64,000 nt of DNA from Undaria pinnatifida (GCA_012845835.1 JABAKD010000023.1:23871108-23935107); one strand, 5' to 3'. Shown: positions 40,023 through 52,834, counted from the stretch's first letter. Program-made: numbers and translations. Notes: generated by a model not told the origin, from the sequence alone.

Positions 40023-40875
40023 CTAGCCCACCCTGATGAGTCGTATATGCAGAAAAATGGAAGATTCGGGGAAACTCCGGTTCTACGAAGTAGACCATGA
40101 GTCGAAGATGCGGCTCCTCGAACCCCACTCCCACACCTCTAACGGTCTGGCTATGGAGCCAGGAATACGCGAAGAAAAGCAGTAGAAAGAAAAGCAGACC
40201 CTACAGCAAGGCAATAGCCACCCATCAAAAACCTGCCGCATGCCGCCGGTGTGGCGGGGGGGGCAGAAAAGGCTCTAGAACCTGCCGCATGCCGCCGGTG
40301 TGGCGGGGGGGGCAGGAAAGGCTCTACGGTAAACCAACCACAGAAAAGGTACTATGGCGAGGCGATCCCTCGTCGATATGGAGGGGACCACAGGCGCTAA
40401 CACAAGGGAGAAGTCATGCGAAAAACTCCCGCGGGCCATCGGCAAGGCGGGGGGTTAGACGAGGAAACGACGAATACCCGGGATGGAAGGTGTCAACACC
40501 TACAGCCCCGCTAGGGAAGGAAGTGTTTAGACAAAAAAAAACAAAGCAGAACAAATACAACACACAAAACATAAAAGATGACACACAGACCCGTACACTG
40601 GTCGCCCCCCGGCTTTGGGCTGAGGAGGGCGTCGGCAGGGCGAAATTGAACAATGACAAAAAAGCGACAGCCCTGCGCCTCAGATAGCGGCGTTTTACCC
40701 GAATCCTGACCCGGCACTGAGCAAGGGGTTCGGCAGGACAGAAAAAAAAATGGAAAGAACCGCCCCAAAACTCGATGAAGACCCTCAGGACACTACGAAC
40801 GACCCAAAGACGAAGACGCGAAACTCATAACTCAAAAAAATGAAGAACTATCGAGGAGCGGTGGTGGCTTGAAAG

Positions 40876-41631
40876 TCAACTGGCCACGACCGCGCCTCGA
40901 GATTCGTGTACGTTACGTTGGATTCCCCGAGGAAACGCACTGGCGATGTGAACTTGCAAGCACCAAGAGCCTCGTACGGCTCCCGTTGAAGTCGTGTAGC
41001 GCGCCGGGGGAAGAGGGAGTTTAATCGGTCCCGGGTCGTCCAGAAAGCGGACCAGGTATACCTTGTCCTCAGTAGTGCTCGCGCTGATTTTTCCTAGCCA
41101 CCATAAACCATCGTCTCCCTTGTACCAAAAGTGGGCTCCCTTAGGGATTACTGTGTCGTGGTAGCGACGGAGCCAAACGGTGCGGGGAACACAGGCGTAG
41201 CCCGGCGCTAGGAAACGTTCCCCGTTGTTGCGGGAGAGCTCACGCTGCGCCGCCCCGATCCGCATTCGGCGGTAAAGGCGGTTGGTTTGGCGGTGCTGGT
41301 CCGGGGTTCCGGCCCAATAACGCAAGATGTGGGAGCGGGAGAGGTGAGGGTCCATTTCCCGCTTACAGGACGTTTCGGAGAGTCCCGCCCAATGCGTCTT
41401 GTATAGCACCGCGATGACGCCACCTCGCCCCCGTACCGACTGATGACCAGTGATCTGCTCCACCTCCAGCCGTTGGAGGGGAGTCGAAACGTCGTCTTGA
41501 GTGACGTGGTACGGCGGGGACTTCTTGGAAAATTTGTTGAGCACATACTGTGTCAGCCCCGCCGGTAGGTATTTGGGCATGTCCCCGCTGTCGTGGGGGT
41601 TGGCACAGGGTTTGCAGCGCTCGATGGCCAC
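40876..41631 (-). pseudogene. Chromodomain and Tudor-like C-terminus (element B)
   Basis: 251 codons nearly identical to element A 5228-6000: VEQITGH, LYKTHWAGL, HILRYW, then FWYKGDDGLWWLGKI. A 14 bp deletion near 41640 puts it out of frame with the integrase upstream. Notable changes are ETSCKREMD for EPSWEREMD, which loses the chromodomain Trp-Glu. Confidence 0.8.
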
Positions 41632-42910
41632 ACGCCGACGGCAGGTCGGAAGGGAGATCCAAATATAGGAGGTTGCTCCCGAGCGGCGAGCCGTCCGGGG
41701 TCTCGGCGGCGGAGCAGGGACCGACGGCCAGGACCTTGTATGGGCCCGTCCAGTAAAGCGCGAGTTTGGCCTTGAGTACCTTGGCGTCGGTATTCGCCTT
41801 CACACCCTGGCGGATGGTAGAGGCAGAATTGTTTACCCATGCCCAACCACCCACAGTGAAGTTAGGTGCTGGACGCAGCGCGTCGGCGAGGGCGGAGTTT
41901 CTGCGGTTAACACGGGAAACGGTGAGGGCGTGGTGTGCGCGGACAATGTCGTTCGCGCGCGTTTGCCGGTCGGTGGCCAAATCGCAATAGGCCAGGTGGT
42001 CACGGGCCAGACGCTGGTGTCCCACGACACCTTTGCGGTCGAAACGCGTCAGGGGGAGCCGTAGGAGTCTGCCCATGTGGACCTCGTTGGGCGCCAAACC
42101 CGTCGCCGCGCTGACAGAGTTGTTGTAATCGAATTCTACGTGGGGCAGATGCAAGTCCCAGTCGTGTTGTCGCTCGTTGACGACCATAGCCAGCATTTGT
42201 GCCATAGTGTGATTTACCCGCTCAACGCCCCCGTTACAGTTGGGATGGCAGGAGCCTGTAGCAAGCTTGTGTACACCCAACAGCTGATATACAGCTTGTG
42301 AAAGCTTGGAGCAGAACTGCAGTCCATTGTCCGAGAGTATGGTGCGCGGGCACCCCCATAAGGGGATGTATTGGTTCACCAGGATATTGGCTGTACCTTC
42401 CGCGGTGAACTCAGCGGCAGTGACGGGGAACATGTCGGCCCGACGCCTGAAGCGATCGGTGAACAGCAGGATGTAGGTGTTGCCTCGTGGTGTGGCCGGA
42501 CGGGGGCCGAAGTAGTCAACACTGACGGCGATACCTGGACCTTCCGGCAGAGGCATTGTGATGATGGGCCAGCGGACAGTCAGCCGTGGGGTTTTCCGCG
42601 CTTGGCACTTCAAGCAGTGGCGAAGCCACCACCGGGTGCACACACTCATGCCAATCCACCAATAAAAACGCTCCAGCATGCGCAACGTGCGCGTGGTGCC
42701 AAGGTGGCAGGAGGCCGTCGAGTGGCAAGCTTGCATGATCCAAGGGCACATAAGCAGGGGAACGTAGATGCGAACTGGCTCATCGTTTAGCAAGCAAGCA
42801 GCTCGCCCCACAGAGTTCGGTTTGTCAGAGCTTGTTGGCGGGAGTGTCGGGTCACGGACGAGGAGGAAAATGTCGTCGTCGGTTGTATGTAGTCGACCCT
42901 TATCCGCCAA
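41363..42910 (-). CDS. Integrase (element B)
   Basis: 515 codons with an HHCC finger (HSTASCH, CLKC), the DDE core DYFGP, SDNGLQF and NGGVERVNH, and the GPY/F module (YWTGPYKVLAVG). It retains the segment after NGGVE that element A lost. It loses the frame at ~41640, before the chromodomain. Integrase inserts the cDNA into host DNA. The upstream hinge and RNase H are in other frames, so no full polyprotein can be made from this copy. Confidence 0.8.
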   Translation of the reverse strand: MADKGRLHTTDDDIFLLVRDPTLPPTSSDKPNSVGRAACLLNDEPVRIYVPLLMCPWIMQACHSTASCHLGTTRTLRMLERFYWWIGMSVCTRWWLRHCLKCQARKTPRLTVRWPIITMPLPEGPGIAVSVDYFGPRPATPRGNTYILLFTDRFRRRADMFPVTAAEFTAEGTANILVNQYIPLWGCPRTILSDNGLQFCSKLSQAVYQLLGVHKLATGSCHPNCNGGVERVNHTMAQMLAMVVNERQHDWDLHLPHVEFDYNNSVSAATGLAPNEVHMGRLLRLPLTRFDRKGVVGHQRLARDHLAYCDLATDRQTRANDIVRAHHALTVSRVNRRNSALADALRPAPNFTVGGWAWVNNSASTIRQGVKANTDAKVLKAKLALYWTGPYKVLAVGPCSAAETPDGSPLGSNLLYLDLPSDLPSACGHRALQTLCQPPRQRGHAQIPTGGADTVCAQQIFQEVPAVPRHSRRRFDSPPTAGGGADHWSSVGTGARWRHRGAIQDALGGTLRNVL

Positions 42911-43352
42911 TTCCTTGGTCTGAGAGGGAGGGACGCTTGTGCGAGAGGTAGCACGCCAAAAAGTCGAGCGGCAGGACCGATGGCCGGCCGATAGAAACGT
43001 AACGCATCATGGTGTGGCACGTCGTCTCAGCGTGCTGCTTTCGCTTCCAATCGTCATGTGAATAACGCGCGACGGAATCAGCGAAACGCAATTCAGCAGC
43101 GTTGCGAAGGGCGTCCGACCTTGTATATGCGGTCGGCGTGCCACCAGAAGAAGGCGTGAGCCGTGAGAGAGGAGTTCCCATATAGGCTCTGCGTGGTCGC
43201 GGTCGGACGGTAGTGGTACCGTGCGGGCCGGCGAGTCGACAAGAGCAGAGGTCGCGGCGGCGACGGGGTCGGCTGCGGCCGTGGAACTCGCGACGGGGTT
43301 GTACTTCGTCAGGAAGATAGCGGACGGGCCCCGCCGAGCCCGAATCCAAAAT

Positions 43353-44471
43353 CTACAGCGGGGGTGCATTACCTGTTGTTGTCGCTGTTAGTCGGCGCGT
43401 CGTCGACGACGGAGGGGCTGGAGTGCCAAGCATGGCGGAGACGGACACAGTCGAACCGGTGGTCGCGGCGGGGGCCGTCTCCTGTAAAGAACTCCGGGAT
43501 AGATAAGTCGGCTGTGCGATGGGCGTCGCTGCAGCCAGGGCTTCTGCGGAGCCCGTGCCGCCCTCGATGGGTATGGCAAAAACCGAAGCGAAAATAGTGT
43601 CGGCGGCAGGTGAAATCGACCCGCGGCCGGTACAGCCTTCGGTAGTGGCGACGGAGGCAGAAACACGAGCGACGAATCTCCCCGGGGAAACTGGAAGGCC
43701 GTCAATCCTTATACGTGGCTCGTGTGTGCGAAAATCGTGAAACGCGGTAGAGGTGAGAGAGAGCCCACCCAAGGTATCATGTTCAGTGCGGGGCACGAGC
43801 CCACCCAAGACAGTGCTTTCGGCGAGGGGTTCGAGTCCACCCAAAGCAGTGATTTCGGTGTGGGGTACGAGCCCACCGAAGACAGTGCTTTTGGCGAGGG
43901 GCGCGAGTCGACCCGAACCGACTCCTGGGATCGGCGAGGAGGGAGCGCGCAGCCCGCGGGTCCGTAGGAGGTAGACACCGCTATCTCCAACGGGGTTGGG
44001 GCTTGTCAACCCCACGAGGTTGAAGTTTTTCAAGCCACTGCGGTTGTACTCCGTAGCGGGCTCTGGAAAACGGGCCGGAAAAATCGGCGATGCCCTTGTC
44101 GCTGCCTTTGCGGTACTCGAGTGTGCAATCGAACGCGGTGACGAGCTCAAGCTACCGCTGGACTCGTGCATTGAGGGTCCCCACTTTGCCAATGCTCTCC
44201 TATGTCTTGTGGCCGGAGGATATGCGGAACTTTGTTCCCCTCAGTATCCTCAGAGGCGTTTGGGAACCCAAGCAATGCTGCCGGTCCCCAAATCTAGAGG
44301 AGTCCAGTGCCTCTCCGAGTCGAGCGTTGCTCGACTGATATACGCGATTTTCATAGTGAACAAAACGCCGTCCAGCGTCACAGTACCCTCGACGAAGCAG
44401 GGGCAGTGTTCTGACATCGCAAGGTCAGGGCCGACGCTAGAAGCTATCTCCACAACTTCACGGCTTTTCAT
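43353..44471 (-). pseudogene. Hinge with LGGL repeats and RNase H fragment (element B)
   Basis: The hinge frame (44192-43353) contains five or so repeats with GGLVP / GGLEP (43750-43880), expanded compared with two in element A. Before it, 44355-44250 reads IAYISRATLDSERHWTPLDL, the middle of RNase H. It is joined directly to the post-NADAR peptide VEGTVTLDG at the ~2.1 kb deletion. The first RNase H aspartate is lost. Confidence 0.75.
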
Positions 44472-45196
44472 TGGCCAACGCGCCCGAGAAATAGGTCGGA
44501 AACGCCGAAGGGGAAGCTTTGCGAGCGCTGGCCGCTGTTAACGGTCCGGTTGCGGCGCGGACGAGATTTCTTGGTTCTTGCACTCGCAGTGCAGGTGCGG
44601 AACCGACTAGGGGAGGCCGGGTGCGCCGGCCCGGTCTCATTGTCGCAAATAGCTGCGCGAACGGCAGAAAGTGCCTCACCGAGCAAGTTTTTCCTCTCCC
44701 CTGGCATAGGTTGTTGGCCCTGGGACCATCCGCCCGGAGACCAATGCCCCACACTGGGTTCAGGGGGTCGGATTCAGCCAGAAGCTTGTTGTCAGAGCTC
44801 AAAAGGTGATTTTTTTATGGCTGGATTCTGCGTGAATTTGGCGTAGGTGCCAGGTGACACGGCGTTTTGTTTCTCCCTGTCCCCAACAGCGGAGTCAAAG
44901 TTGCGCACGCCTCGACCGATGCGTTTGCGTGTGCTTGGACGAGGCGACGACATGATGAGCCCCACTGCTCGATGGTTTTGCAAAAATTTGGTCTTTTCGG
45001 CCATCATGTACTGCTCCGCGCAAGAATATGGTACGTCGTCCACGGCAAACGACGAAGGGGACCACGGTGGAAAATAGGATGGGGGCTGCCAGAATAACAC
45101 CACTTTGGCTGTGGAGTATTCGAGAGAGGGGTCAAAAGCCGTGTTGAAATTTGGGCTGCAATGTCCCCGTCCGGGAACACCAGGCCTCGGGAGCAC
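44458..45196 (-). pseudogene. NADAR domain (element B), frameshifted
   Basis: Starts as in element A (VVLFWQPPSYF, SCAEQYMMAEK, GRGVRNFDSAV, AKFTQNPAIKK), then shifts frame near 44815 and continues as LLAESDPLNPVWGIGLRADG. The Trp of the NFDxxxW motif is Gly. The domain is recognisable over its full length in two frames, so both family members had it. Confidence 0.8.
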
Positions 45197-45720
45197 GACG
45201 CGAATCCGAACCCGTGGTATCTCGCCTCGGGTCTTTCTTCGCTCGTTGGCGGAAAAGCGCGAGAATCCGCTCTAACTGCGCCCGAAAAATGGCAAAAACC
45301 GACGGTGCAAACCCGTCGGTAGCCTCGTTGGACATTTGTGGGTCTGCAATGTCCCCTTCTGGGAACACCAGTCCTCGGCTATTTCGGCCTGTAATGTCCC
45401 CTTGCGGGAGCACCAGGCCTCGGGAGCAACATGCGAGTCCAAACCTGGGGTTTCTCGCCTCGGGTCCTCCTCACTCGCTGGCGGAAACTCGTAAGAAGCC
45501 GCCCTCATTACACCAGAAAAAGAGTCCAACACCGACGGTGCCAACCCGTCGGTAGCCTCGTTGGGCATTTGGGTCTGTAATGTCCCCGTCTGGGAACACC
45601 AGTCCTCGGCTCTTTGGGCCTGTAGTGTCCCTCTCAGGAACACCAGGCCTCGGGAGCACGACCCAAGTCCGAACTCACGGTTTCTCGCGTCGTGGCCTCT
45701 TCGCTTTTTGGCGTATAATC
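45140..45720 (-). repeat. ~200 bp triplication at the linker-NADAR boundary (element B)
   Basis: Three units contain TGTCCCCKTCTGGGAACACCAG-type blocks and CGACGGTGCMAACCCGTCGG. Element A has a single unit at 11410-11600. Each unit re-encodes WCSQTGTLQ and MPNEATDGLAPS-like peptide, so the start of the NADAR segment was duplicated. Confidence 0.7.
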
Positions 45721-47102
45721 GCAAGAAAGCTGCTCTAACTGCGCCCGAAGGGGCAGGGGCTCTGAGCTGTTTCTGCTTGACGAGAGGCGCGATTCTTCCG
45801 TAAATTTACGGGAAAAGCGTCCAGCTGATCAGGCTGCAGGCCGTGGAGTCACCACTGGCCCGTCGCGCAGTGTCGGATCTTCTTCCTGTGCCACTGGGGC
45901 AGACGTAGCCTGAAACACGTGGGTTAGCGTGTTAAAAGAAGAAGCAGGGTCCGTAAACCCTGTGGGCGTCTTCTGGAGCGGGGCTCGGGCAAGGCAATAA
46001 TATTTTTACCCGAGGAGGCTCTCTTCCGTTATGTCTCTTGGAGAAGGGAGACGAGGTAGCTAATCTTGTCGACTCCTCCTTGATGGAAAAAACGACAGAG
46101 CGCCCGCTCTTATCTCGAGCAAACACCGGATCGAGCCTCGCAAAAGATCTCGGTGTTTCAGTGTTGGCCTTCCCACACCTCAAATCGACCGCCACCTCGT
46201 GGTCAGAAAAAGTGTTTCGAGGGTCGACCGTCCCACACCTGAAACCGACCGTCACCGCCTGGTCAGGGAGAGGGGGGGATGCACACATACGCGTAAAAAG
46301 GCGACGCGCCGTCGCTGAAGCTATATTGTTGCGCGGCGCGTACCTAGAGGGGGAGCGCGCAAAGCGTAGGCTCCCGTGCCATGGTTGATGGGGGCGGCGT
46401 TTGGAGCGCGTACCCCCATTGCTGAGTTTATGCCGCGGCTGAGGGAAACGGCGCTGGAAGCGCGGTTCTCCTTGCCGAACTCAGACCATGACCGAGGGAA
46501 ACGTCGCTGAAAGCGCGCGTTCTCGCTGTCGAAAAAGAAAGAAAGAAAAGAAAAAAAATTACCTGGCTGGAGGAAACCACGCTTGAAGCGCTAGTTCCCG
46601 CCGCCGGTACTACGCCGTGAGAATCGTCCGCAGACGGCGTAGGAGCCCGTGGGCTCTTGACAGAGGCAATCTGTGCTGCGTTACTGGACAGGCTAGCAAC
46701 AGAACACGAGCATCTTCTGAAACCAAAATAGGTACCCCCCGACAGTGTTGTCAACGGTGCCGTACCGCCGTCGAGCTGTCGATTGCCGTTACGGAATGTG
46801 CCAGGTTGGCGCTTGAATTTATTTTCGCCCGGATTGTGGGCGGCTCCAAAGCGCATTCGAGGAGCGGGAGCGGGGGCAGAAGAGGCGGGCGAGCGCAGGA
46901 TACCACCATGGTGATCCGACGTGAATGTGGTATCGTTGCGACAGTTTACCTGGCCCTGATCCTGAAGATGGCGACAATTGACCAGAAAGATGGCGACGAT
47001 TTTTCTTGTGGTTGTTCGGGCGAGAAGATTTGTCGTCTCGGCGGTAGCAGACCATGCGTGTTTGTCAACGTCGATGTGCGTCATCGTCGCCAAGTTGGCC
47101 AA
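45721..47102 (-). pseudogene. Linker and Gag C-terminus (element B)
   Basis: In frame, 47102-46428 runs from the Gag tail (past the knuckle) into the linker without a stop. At the position of the element A TAA there is CGA (NGNRQLDGG). Further right the frame breaks in an AAAGAAAG-rich tract (46530-46560). The rest of the linker is in frame 46288-45932. Confidence 0.65.
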
Positions 47103-49139
47103 GTTCAGGGTTCAAGCAGCCACTCGCAGTAATGAAAGGATGCCTACAATGCTTGAAGGAATGGTTGTCTTCGTGGCAGTTGAGGCAAAGCCCCCGGTTT
47201 TCTCGGAGGGCATCAGCGCGAGGTGAAAGGAGGCCGCTCCAAAGGGGAGGGTCGTCTGTCTTAAACGAGGCCTTAACGGCGAAACCTTCTGCATAGTGAT
47301 GCTCTTCTAGTGGCCAGCAGTTCGATGTGTGGTCAAGCCAAGGGTCAGATGAATCATCGATGGGCATGACAGTTGAATGATGGCTCGATCCCGTCTGCCA
47401 CGAAAGCGACTGGGACGGCACTCGGCCCTGGCCGCGCCCATGATCGGCGGGCCGGGGCCCCGACAGGGCGCATGACCGCGCTCCCGTCGAAGAAACAGGA
47501 AGAGAAAAACAAATGTTTCGCCGTTGACGGCAGGTGTCTTATCAGTCACTAAAAGACCGCCACATAGCATCCAACGAGGCGTATGGCCGCGGGTTTGTTG
47601 CCTTCGAACCAGGGTACAACGCAGGCAGGAGAGCCGGAAATTGCTCATTCGCCGCCACCCGAATCACCTCCAACACAACATCCGTCCCCGGAAACAAAAC
47701 ACGCTCACTCTCCGTTAGCGGTCGGCATAAGTACGCGAAACTCCCCACTGAAATCAGAAGAAGGCATGCCGTTACACATTCCAAAAGTATGCAACTTAGT
47801 GTAGCCCTCCTCCGTGTCAACCCCGTCGAAGCGCGTGATCAACAGACGCGACAGGAGGGTGAAAGCCTCAGGCCCAGATGCTCCTCCTGCCATGGCTCTT
47901 GACACTTTTTGCCTGCTACCACGACCACCTCGCTGTGGTCCGTGCTCGAGGACGAAGACGAGCGGGAGGAGGTTGACGAGCCGTCCCACGCTGAACGTCC
48001 TCTCGCGCCATTTCTCCGCCGTCCGTTGCCTCCTCGGCGGCGCCCTCAGGCACACCAGCACCCGATGCGCTGTCACCCCCGCGGCGGTGGTGGTGGTCAC
48101 CACCCCCACCATTTTTGCCGCCACCCCCAAGGTTGCGGTCCCCGCGGTCGCGACTGTCGCGACATTTTCCCCGGTTTCGTTCTGCCAACTCTTCCTCCGG
48201 GGTTCGGCCAAAAGACAGGGTCGGGGTCCTCGTCGTGGGCTATCAGCAGGGCCTTGACGAGGGCAAGGGTCGGGGCGGCTCTCGTCTGTCTAGCATAGGG
48301 CGTACAATCCACGCGAGCCCAGGCCGCTTCCACTGAGGACGTCCGCTTGCCGCGACGCCGGCCTCTCTGACGGGAGGAGGGCGCAGGCCGTTTCCACCAC
48401 CGCGGGTCGCCAACGCTGAGGAGAAGTCTACCCTCGGTGCAGGCGCCATGCACGCGACGATGCCCTTGAAGAAGGCGTCGTTCCCGGGTCGTGGTCGCTG
48501 GGATGCGACACCCTGCGGGCGCGACGAAGGCAAGGGAGCCGCGGTAGCTCCCGCCGCAGCCGACGCAACTGATTGGGCGAGGGCTTGTTGCGCCCTCTTC
48601 GCTACCAGGGACGCCTCCCGCGCAGTGGTCTTCGCCTGCTCGATATCTTCGTCAAACCGACGTCGGCGTGCTATCGTCTGGTTGGCGACGTCGAGCGCCC
48701 ACTGGGCCCGCGCCGCCGCGTATGCCAAGTCCAAGGGGGCGGCATGGGCGCCTCGGTCCCGGGAGCTCTGGGGGTGGCGCTCTGTCGAGCGCGGAGAGCC
48801 CAGGTGGCGGCGGTGGTGCCCTGCCGAGCGCGGGGGGGGCAGCTGGTGGCGCTTCCCCGGGGCTGGCGAGAGCTGGCGTCGAGACGCCCCCGAGTCCGGT
48901 GGGGGTTGGTCCGTCTTCTTCTCAGCGAAACCGGCGAATCGACCCGCTTGGTTGGTGGGAACGGGTGGAGGTATGGTGCTCCGTCTTCTGTCTCGTCGCC
49001 GGAACCCGCCTCTGGTGGTTCCCCCCGTCTCGAGTCGCGGGATCTCGAGCGAGCTCTCCCTGTCTCGTGGGCATCCAGGTTGGGGTTCGTGGAAGACCTC
49101 AGCCTGCCCCGAGTAGCCCGCTTCCTCACTGGTAGACAT
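47065..49139 (-). pseudogene. Gag (element B), broken
   Basis: ATG at 49139 starts MSTSEEAGYSGQ. The N-terminal 298 codons include the Ser/Arg-rich part and a charged helix region, then shift frame. The RGG box (near 48100), capsid-like part and CCHC knuckle (CLNCHEDNHSFKHC at ~47200-47160) follow in other frames. A ~450 bp piece present in element A at ~13745-14200 is missing. Confidence 0.75.
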
Positions 49140-49549
49140 GTTGCTTGTTGTCTGTATGGAGGGCAGCCGAAGGAGGGGGTGTGAGGAAAGGTGGCGGGAT
49201 GGGAACGACGCGTAAAGAAGCTATGGAGGCAGATATATTGTTGTGATGTCCCTGCTGTAAGTAGCGATATATCTGTGTTTCAGCAAACAGCAAGACATGG
49301 GCCTCGACTCCGTCCAGCATCAGTCATGGTAGCAGCCACGCCAACTAACCGTATAAAAGGAGTACAGCAGTAAGAAGGGTACCATCCACCAAAACCGCAA
49401 CATAAGAGCAGCGCCCAGTCTGACCGTAGGGTATACGGGTAACGCCCGCACGAACCGCAGTAAAAGCAGCTAAAACTGGGCAGCACTGACCCTAACCGCA
49501 GTGCAGGGGGTGCAACACCGTAGAGGTACGTCTGCAGCCTTCGCACTTA
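49140..49549 (-). other. Element B leader next to gag
   Basis: Counterpart of 15542-15984, with no coding signal. Confidence 0.5.
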
Positions 49550-50770
49550 AACAGGCATCATTCAACCTAAGCGTTGGGGGTAGCACAGGAAAGCGTCGCC
49601 CAAAACGCCGACGCTCATCGCACCAAAACAGGCACCATTTACTCTAGGTGCAGTGCAGGGGTTATCACAATGAAGGATCGCCCAACACGCCGACGCTCGT
49701 CGCACCAAAACAGGCAGCATTTACCCTAGGTGTAGTGTAGGGGTGGAAGCATAGTGAAGGGTCGCCCATCACGCTGACACTCATCGCACCAAAACAGGCA
49801 GCATTTAACCTAGGTGTAGTGTGGGGGGTAGCACAGTGAAGGGTCGCCCAACACGCTGACACTCGTCGCACCAAAACAGGCAGCATTTACCCTAGGTGTA
49901 GTGTAGGGGTGGAAGCACAGTGAAGGATCGCCCAACACGCTGACACTCATCGCACCAGCACAGGCAGCATTTAACCTAGGTGTAGTGTAGGGGGGGAACA
50001 CAGTGAAAGGTCACCCAACACGCTGACACTCATCGCATCAAAACGGGCAGCATTTAACCTAGGTGTAGTGTAGGGGTGGAAGCACAATGAAGAGTCGCTC
50101 AACACGCTGACTCTCATCGCACCAAAACAGGCAGCATTTACCCTAGGTGTAGTGTAGGGGTGGAAGCGCAGTGAAGGGTCGCCCAACACGCTGACACTCA
50201 TCGCACCAAAACAGGCAGCATTTAACCTAGGTGTAGCGTAGGGGGTAGCAGAGTGAAGGGTCGCCCAACACGCCGACACTCATCGCACCAAAACAGGCAG
50301 CATTTACCCTAGGTGTAGTGTAGGGGTGGAAGCACAGTGAAGGGTCGCCCAACACGCCGACACTCATGGCACTAAAACAGGCAGCATTTACCCTAGGTGT
50401 AGCGTAGGGGTGGAAGCACAGTGAAGGATCGCCCAACACGCTGACACTCATCGCACCAAAAGAGGCAGCATTTAACCTAGGTGTAGTGTAGGGGGGGAAC
50501 ACAGTGAAAGGTCACCCAACACGCTGACACTCATCGCACCAAAACGGGCAGTATTTAACCTAGGTGTGGTGTAGGGGTGGAAGCATAATGAAGAGTCGCT
50601 CAACACGCTGACGCTCATCGCACCAAAAGAGGCAGCATTTACCCTAGGTGTAGTGTAGGGGTGGAAGCGCAGTGAAGGGTCGCCCAACACGCTGACACTC
50701 ATCGCACGAAAACAGGCAGCATTTAACCTAGGTGTAGTGTAAGGGGGCAGCACAGTAGAGGATCGCGCAC
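49550..50770 (-). repeat. 84 bp tandem array in element B leader (~15 units)
   Basis: Same unit as 15985-17560 but organised differently: a ~500 bp block of six units is duplicated (blocks starting near 49990 and 50490). The array therefore re-amplified after the two elements separated. Confidence 0.85.
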
Positions 50771-52834
50771 CAACCGTATAAAAAAAAAACGGGCAGCATC
50801 CGCCCCAACAGTAGTGTAGGGGGGGGGGGGTAGCACATTGAAGGATCGCGCAGCCAACCGTATAAAAACGGGCAGCATCTGCCCCCACAGTAGTGTAGGG
50901 GGCGGGGGTAGGACAGTATACGTTCGCGCACCACCCGTATAAAAAACGGGCAATATAACCCCCCCAAACAAGGTAGTTTCCCCCGACCGCACTCGAGGGG
51001 GACGGTCGCGCCTACAGTAGTGCTGATTGCTGCAGTATCACTGCTGTGTTCACAGGTAACGGCAATTTCAACCGCACCAAGATGGGTAGTGTAGTACCAA
51101 CACCAGCTGTAGAAAAATGTGCACGCCCACAGTCGAATAGAAAGGCTGTTTGCCCCCAAAGGTACCGCATCAAACGGGCTGTTCTCCACTGCACTAGTAA
51201 AAGCTGTGAAGCGCAGTATCTCCGCGAACTGTGTAGTAAGCGCTCTGTAACGGGCAGTAGCTGTCCGAACATGTGCAGAGAAGAAGAAAAAAAAATCCAG
51301 CGTAGACCCTAGCAATATCGTGAAGGGCAGCACATGTACCGGCAGGAAGACGGCCTAACGCCCGGACAGCTGAAAGAAAAAATCCGTACCCACTCCCACC
51401 GATAAAGGGAGAGTACGTTGACAGCAGTGCGGAGTGCCGCACGGTCACAGCTGTGCATACACAGAAAGTGGTATTATAGTCCCCGCGTACCCATGAATGG
51501 GAGAATATAGGGCATCGCACACACCAACAGCCTTGCCCAAAAAAGCCAGCACAGAGTTTCAGCGTTCACTAGGTTCAAGTTCTAGTCACGGAGGGGCCAG
51601 GACGAAAAAAAAAAACTCTCGAATCGAACTTGCAAGGAGCACTCGCACAGCAGTGGGGGGTGTCAGAGCTGCGGTGCTGTAACTGTGGACGCTGGGGCAG
51701 TGAAGGGTCGAGCTATGTGGTGGATGGGCAGGAGCAAAGTAGGCGGCTTGGCTGCTGTACAGTGACTTCTACAGAAGAGAATCCGGCGGTATTTGGCAGG
51801 CATTGACAGCGAGCCCATTGTGCTGCACTGTAGTTGGCACCTCTGCAAAAATGATGGTGGTTGAAGCTACGCGACGCACAGCAGTAGTGGAACGCTGTTG
51901 ATCGAAAAAGATCGGAGAGGGGTCCGAGGTGCGTCAAATTAGTAGCTGGTACTAATTTCGGCAGAAAGGGGGCAGCTGCTTGTTCGACGCACAAGAATGA
52001 TCGACGTATGTACTGAAACCCATACGATAACGCGTGTACTGGAAAATTCGCCAAACGAAAAAGCCCAAACATTCCACGAGCACCGCCTGTTCCTTCCCAG
52101 GTAGGATCACAACGAAGGAGCCCCGACATGAGCTCCTAGAGCACGGTGCCCGTAGTCCAAGGGGGTCCCGCGAAGGGCGGTCTGGCTCCGACAGCAAAGG
52201 TGTATGCTGGTCGATGGGCTCTCTCAGCAAGCGAAGTCCCCGTCGAAGGTCATTCGAAAGGTTGATTCCAGTATGCTTGTTCGTGGCGTGTCGTGCATAA
52301 TATGCCTTCGAGCCCCAAAACGCAAAAAAAAAGTAAGTCGATGGCCGATCTTGGGGCTTGTGCTGGCAACTCGCGGAAATGTGCTGTGCAACATCCTGGC
52401 AGAGCGCGGAGCAAACAAGTCTGATGGGTGGGGCTCGGGCAGTTCCACTGCGGAGTGGTCTATGACCAGCTGGCGGTGAACTGATGCGACCAAAGGTCGG
52501 GACGAGGAGTGTGCTCCAAAGAGCAGTGTCGTCCGCACGTACTCGGAAGGTGTCCTCTGTGTGGTGCGTGCCCAGCAACCAACAGGAGGGACCAAAATTC
52601 GAGACGAGGAGTGTGCTTCGCAGAGCAGTGTCGTCAGCACGTACTTGGAAGGTGTCGTCCATGTGGTACGTGCCCGGCGACCAACAGGAGGGGCCCCTGC
52701 CATCTTACTGCTGTTGTGGTCGCCGTTGTAGGAGGAAGGGCGCTCCCTCCATTGAGAAGCCACCCGAGAAGGAACAGGGGTTGTGGGCTCGATGGAAAGC
52801 AAAAGCAAAATCGCTCGTACGAAAAAAAATATGC
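50771..52834 (-). other. Element B distal leader
   Basis: Counterpart of 17561-19510, including the ~104 bp duplication (52500-52690) and poly-A at 51604-51614. Homology to A stops at ~52830. Confidence 0.5.

Larger units (their letters stand above)
39757..52834 (-). mobile_element. Element B: internally deleted relative of element A
   Basis: Same order as element A, mostly >90% similar, but damaged differently. The 3' LTR is present at 39757-40022. The integrase core is intact. Protease and RT are removed by a ~2.1 kb deletion joining a post-NADAR point to RNase H near 44350. Gag is frameshifted with a ~450 bp deletion near 47900. The leader array is present. The 5' LTR and ~70 bp of leader are missing, replaced at 52835 by unit S. 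It could move only with help from another element. Confidence 0.85.
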
